64,000 bases of DNA, taken from positions 1 to 64,000 of the forward strand of contig NW_026515451.1 of the NCBI RefSeq assembly GCF_014898815.1. The letters run 5' to 3'. The position numbers and the translations under genes are program-made. The notes below the pieces were generated by a model, which was given only the letters and a program-made list of their open reading frames with translations, was not told the DNA's origin and did no database searches. Position 1 is the stretch's first letter, and each line of letters begins with the position of its first letter. Of this stretch, positions 59,556 through 64,000 are shown piece after piece. Source of the DNA: Panonychus citri. Lineage: Eukaryota; Arthropoda; Arachnida; Trombidiformes; Tetranychidae.

Positions 59556-60613
59556 GGTTCTTGTCGAAATGCTGCCCATAATGATGGAGATTATCAAATA
59601 TTAAATGGAGAGACAGAGAAAGAAAGAGAAAGAGAAAAATTTACCCTCGATGATGATAAATCTGCACATACATATACAAATACAACAATTGATTCCTACG
59701 GAAAAAAAAGTTAACGTTGATTCCGGTTGTTTTGAGGATGAATTTTAAACAAGTTTAAACAAGCTGTTAATATAAACACAATTAACCCAAATATGTGAAC
59801 CAAGTTAGTCAAAAATTAGTTTTCAAGTCTTCAATGTTTTCCCGTTGGACGATAAATAAGACAAAGAAAACAAGCGATCTTTACATTGAGTGACCTTTAA
59901 TTTCCTTGGTGGGCATTTAAGGTCAAGATAATTCCCGTTTCTTTTTTTGCTTGAGACAATTTTTGTTCCCATTATTTATAATCAAGTATGAAAACAAATT
60001 ACAATTACAAACATATACACACACTTATATATAAATATATCAGAGAGAATGAGTTATAATGAGTTAATCTACAAACTCAATTGAATTGTTTTATCGAATT
60101 GTTTTTCCTTGAGAAACAAATATCTTTTGTTACTCTTTACCCTGTTCTTTGTTTTCTTTGTTTACAATCTATTTCCGATTTATATATATAATTATTTCCC
60201 AATTATAATTCCAATCAATATTATACACAAAGAAATGAAAAAAAAAATATAATTGCCAAACGAATGTATAAAAACTCAGAGACACAGATTTGGATTTTGG
60301 AATCTGAAGATAATCGAGAATCAAAAATAATAATCACAAATAAAAATGACTCATAATCATGTTGTTCTTTTTATGATGATGCCCCAGGATAAATTGCACT
60401 TTAATTGTAATTATCAAGTGTTTTGGGTGTTAAAAAAATGTAACAATTAGTTGAATTTAATGATTGCAATGGTGCCTCGATTGTCCAAACGACCAGTGTA
60501 ACAAATTGCATAAAGTGAATTGGCGATGAACAATTAATGAAATATTAGTGAAATTTAATAGTTTTGTTTGTTGATAAATCACATCTTTCTCCAGGGTTAT
60601 TGTTAATTGTTGA
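59556..60613. other. convergent 3' flanks of V-ATPase C and PGAP3
   Basis: Begins with a GA-rich stretch (59608-59640). AT-rich afterwards, with TATATA tracts near 60030 and 60185. No coding exon seen. Confidence 0.5.
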
Positions 60614-62225
60614 TTAATTGCAGTGTAATTTAGTTTTCGATGATGATTCTCTCTCTGGTTTTTTCTTTGCTTGTCCTTCAAGAGCTTCTTTCTCTAGGAA
60701 ACTAAATTACAATAGAAAAAGATTATAAAAGGAAATGTATGTTTAGCTAATTAGTGGAAAAAAGTAATCTTTCAATTGTAAGTGATTAGTTAATTTACCT
60801 AAACCATAGAAATGGTAGACAAATTGTTCCAAAATGCCAAATTGAATGAGCATCCAAAATGAAATAGATTGGAGGGAAATCGTTAATCTCAAAGATGAGA
60901 AGACAATTAACTAGTAGAATTGATATGACACATTTGACAATATGATGATCTTTTAATTGTGACATCGGTATAGTTGCAAGTCTCTTGTAGGCCCAAATTA
61001 ACCATAAAAGTGAACTGGAAAAGCCTAAGGAGAAATAAACAACAATGAGAGAGAAATTAAAACCATGAGATTGATTCAAGATTCAATGAGAAATGAATGA
61101 ATCTTACCAGCAACAAGATTCGCCTTCATATTGAAAGCATAATCAAATTGTACAAAAATAAGGTAATAAACATGATACAAATAGTAACTAATAAAAGGTA
61201 ATAACAGTGAAGTGTGAATGGTTGATCTTTTTCCAGGTAAATCGAGGTGTTCATCTATCATTCTGACAACAATGGCATAGAAAGAAAACAGAACAGTCGA
61301 AAATGCAGAAAAATAATCCAACCTCTGTAGAAGAAAATGCAAAACAAAACATTAGAATGTAAATCGAGATCGAGATCGAGATCGAACAATTTACCAATGT
61401 TCTAATTTCAATACCTCAGTTAGTAGAGTGTCTCTACTGTGAAAAACAGTCGACCAGAGCCAAGCATTCATACTAAGAATGGCTCCAATCGTAGTGACCT
61501 TGAAATAAGGATCGACAATGTTTCCAACAGTAAAACCCTTGTCCAGATCATCGGACGGACTTTCCTGGAGAATCCGTTTAGCATAACGAGTCCAAGCGAG
61601 ATAAGTAGTGACCAAATTCAAGAGGGAAAATAAGGCCGATGCCGGTTCTTGGATTCCAAAGAATCGATAAAAAGTCCACTAGAAAAGAAAAGTGAAAAAC
61701 ACTCAATTAGAAAAACGAATGTGATTATTGAGAAAAGGAAAAAAAATAGAAAAGAAAACAGGTAAACATAATAACATATTCTCTCATCTGGAAACAATTC
61801 TGGTTCTAATTTTACGGATGAAGGAGAAAGAAGAATATCACTTTCACTGGGTAAGTAGAGACACTTTTGTGACAATTAAGAATAACTGTTAAGTGAGAAT
61901 AATTGATTACCTTTCCATGGAACTGAGGTAAAAGATTTCTCTCCAATTCCAATTCAACGAGAAGAAAATCAATTGTTGACCATTGGCATTGATATTTACA
62001 CTCTTCTTCACAGCTCCATAGAGTTAAATTCAGATGAACTGGTTGATTGGTCCAAAATTTTTCTAATTCCTCTTGGTTAGAACAATTTGATGATAAACAA
62101 TCAGTTAAACATTTCCGGTAATAGGAAAGGTGATCACCAACTGATCCTTTAACATGACCAATGAAATTGAGTGATGAGAGAAACACAAACAGTTGCAAGG
62201 TCAATAGGAAAATCTTGTTAATCAT
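60614..62225 (-). CDS. PGAP3: PGAP3/Per1-like GPI-anchor remodelling phospholipase
   Basis: Five exons, 62225-61911, 61678-61415, 61324-61108, 61024-60799 and 60701-60614, join in phase to give 369 residues (human 320). Exon 1 has a signal peptide (FLLTLQLFVFLSSLNFIG) and the luminal Cys-rich domain (YRKCLTDC, CEEECKYQCQW). The membrane part carries FFGIQEPASALFSLLN, the conserved NAWLWSTVFHSRDTLLTE with His and Asp, and the second His cluster ILDAHSIWHF, the metal-binding/catalytic set of the CREST superfamily. The tail is short and Lys-rich. PGAP3 removes the sn-2 acyl chain from GPI anchors in the Golgi (family knowledge). A small GATCGA tandem repeat lies in intron 2 near 61364-61385. Confidence 0.94.
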
Positions 62226-63110
62226 TGATTATAACGATTGCGACTATTTGGTAACATTTAGAAGACAATTAACTGGTAACAATTAGTATTCGCAATCGGA
62301 GAAAATGGAACATAATCAAAATATAGAAAAGAAAAGAAAAACATGAATGATAAACAAAAAGAAAAACAAACCAGAGGAAGAGCTTTTCCTCTTTCTCTCT
62401 GATGAGTTGTAATAATTTCTCAATGAAGATGAAGGTGAGAGAGAAACCGAGACTTGAAACTGGAAGAGAAGAAGAAGAGAAAGCAAAAAAGAAAGAAAAA
62501 AGAAAGAGTCGAGTGTTTTCTCTTCTCAATTAATTTGATAGAAAGTTGATCAACCTTAATAATCAGAATTGTTGCCCATCACTTTGGATCCATTGAGAAT
62601 CATCATTACAACGGTTTCCTAATTGTTAACATTTCATTTCCTGTTAACGGAAAAAATTGACTATTGATCAGTGGAAATGAAGAAACATTGATTCAGTTTA
62701 GAATCGTGATATTAATCATTTCAATCAATTCCTCATCAGTGAGAATCAGTTAATTTAAATGCCATTAGGATGATTTTTATTGGCTCGAAGGACAAAAAGT
62801 TCGAGAATTTTTTTAATGTTCAAACTGTTCAAAGTTTTTAAATCTCTTACAATTTAATATGATTGATTTACTATTACTATTACTATTTAATCAATGTGAA
62901 AATTGTGAAATCTAACAAATCACAATAAACACAACACAATTATCGAAGATATTTTCTTGATTATTTTATCATTTACATTTGATTATCTTCAATTGGGAGA
63001 TCGGAAAATAAACGAATGAGGCGTTAATCGTTAATTGCAAGATAATAAATTGTTTGATTTACTTGATTGCTACACTTCAGATGATTGTTTCTCTTATGAA
63101 TACTACGATT
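62226..63110. other. divergent intergenic region PGAP3 / AGA
   Basis: AT-rich spacer with a purine-rich stretch at 62440-62520. TACACTTCAG ending at 63080 could be the acceptor of a 5' UTR intron of the AGA gene. No other feature seen. Confidence 0.45.
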
Positions 63111-63956
63111 ATGTCTAAATCAATTTGTATTTGTTTTCTTCTTCTCACCAATCTAATTAGTTTAATTGTCTCAGAAAAAGGTTCCTTACCTTTGGTGATT
63201 AACACTTGGCCTTTTACCAATGCAACGATTGCGGGTAAGTGACCGGAAATATTTACTTGAAGTAATTGATTGTGATATTTTCTAATTGTAATATTGATTA
63301 GCATGGGAAACGATTTACCATGAAGGTGGATCAGCTGTTGATGCCGTCGAAAGAGGATGCTCTCAGTGCGAGGTTGACCAATGCGATGGTACCGTCGGGT
63401 GGGGCGGAAGTCCCGATGAAAACGGAGAGACGACACTTGATGCTATGATCATGGATGCGTAAGCTTATTTTTAATTGTTCTGTTGATCAGTCAAATGATT
63501 GTTGTACCTTTTCAGGACAACTCATGATATTGGTGCAGTTGGGGCACTTCGAAGGGTCAAACAGGCCATTTCGGTCGCTCGAAAGGTCATGGAAAACACG
63601 AATCACACTTTATTGGTCGGAGATCAAGCGACACAATTTGCCCTCTCATTGGGATTTCATGAGACAAGTTTGACTTCAGATAAATCGAGAAAAATTCAAG
63701 CCGATTGGATAAATAATTCCTGTCAACCTAATTACTGGATTAATGTTAATCCAGATCCAATGTTACAATGTGGACCTTATCATTTACCACAATCAGATAA
63801 ACTAATCAAATCAAACACAATTGACAATCCAAATACAATTATCTCATCTTCTGAATCAGAAAGAGGTCATGACACCATTGGGATGATCGTAATTGACTCA
63901 AATGGACTGATATCAACGGGCACTTCGACTAATGGACTGAGTCACAAAATCCCTGG
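63111..63956 (+). CDS. AGA: aspartylglucosaminidase, 5' part (cut by window end)
   Basis: Exons 63111-63234, 63302-63458 and 63516-63956 join in phase; the next donor is at 63957 and later exons lie outside the window. About 240 residues are visible. The signal peptide is ICICFLLLTNLISLIVS. The core matches human AGA: LVINTWPFTNATIAAWE, CDGTVGWGGSPDENGE, TLDAMIMDATTHDIGAVG, HTLLVGDQATQFALSLGF, CQPNYWINV. The autoprocessing site GHDTIG contains the Thr that becomes the N-terminal nucleophile. AGA cleaves GlcNAc-Asn in lysosomes during glycoprotein breakdown. The Met at 63111 gives the cleanest signal peptide; an in-frame ATG at 63081 is an alternative. Confidence 0.95.
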
Positions 63957-64000
63957 GTAAGATTAACTCTCTCAATCTAATTGTTGTGATTAAATGTTTT

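Noticed and set aside
61364..61385. GATCGA tandem repeat as a regulatory array or CRISPR-like structure
   Set aside because: Only about three short units within a PGAP3 intron; a simple tandem repeat.
62269..62529. Minus-strand hydrophobic frame upstream of PGAP3
   Set aside because: AT- and TTC-biased low complexity, with no conserved motif. It sits in the PGAP3 5' region.

Overview
The window is eukaryotic nuclear DNA. It is AT-rich, with one tRNA gene, GT-AG introns (many under 200 bp, some over 1 kb), and about 20 densely packed protein-coding genes on both strands. The gene set (SREBP, Sp1-like, WHAMM/JMY, SH2B/Lnk, Rag GTPase, LC3, PGAP3) is animal. The compactness, AT bias and protein style suggest a small-genome arthropod, most likely a mite of the spider-mite type. 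That lineage call is inference and was not checked against any database. All coordinates are hand-read; exon joins were chosen from splice signals, reading phase and family conservation.

Layout. 1-4.4 kb: a Ras-like GTPase with a CAAX end, and tRNA-Arg(CCT). 5.8-14.1 kb: SET/TAF-I, the head-to-head pair SDHAF4 and YAE1, a secreted trypsin-like protease, a small two-helix membrane protein, and an HDEL-ended EF-hand protein (calumenin/reticulocalbin). 15.7-26.4 kb: RagC/D, an Sp-family zinc-finger factor, a short ASPM-like protein, and a BTB + SANT-like gene with two compensating frame breaks. 27-37.5 kb is the accessory region. It holds a 607-bp inverted-repeat transposon with TA target duplications, an LC3/ATG8 gene broken by a 1.77-kb Merlin-type transposon, a WHAMM/JMY gene, a decayed laminin-alpha relic, and a second, intact LC3 copy made by segmental duplication. 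37.9-48 kb: GGCT, SREBP (frame break between its transcription-factor and membrane halves), an unrecognised single-pass membrane protein with a 20-nt microexon, and UXS1. 48-64 kb: a small orphan gene, SH2B/Lnk, calnexin, V-ATPase subunit C, PGAP3 and the 5' part of aspartylglucosaminidase (cut by the window end).

Functionally most genes are unlinked housekeeping loci. Loose groupings are nutrient and lysosome biology (RagC, V-ATPase C, LC3, AGA, SREBP) and ER folding or processing (calnexin, the HDEL EF-hand protein, PGAP3). The most unusual material is the 27-37.5 kb block and the three genes whose architecture departs from family norms: SREBP, ASPM and the BTB gene.
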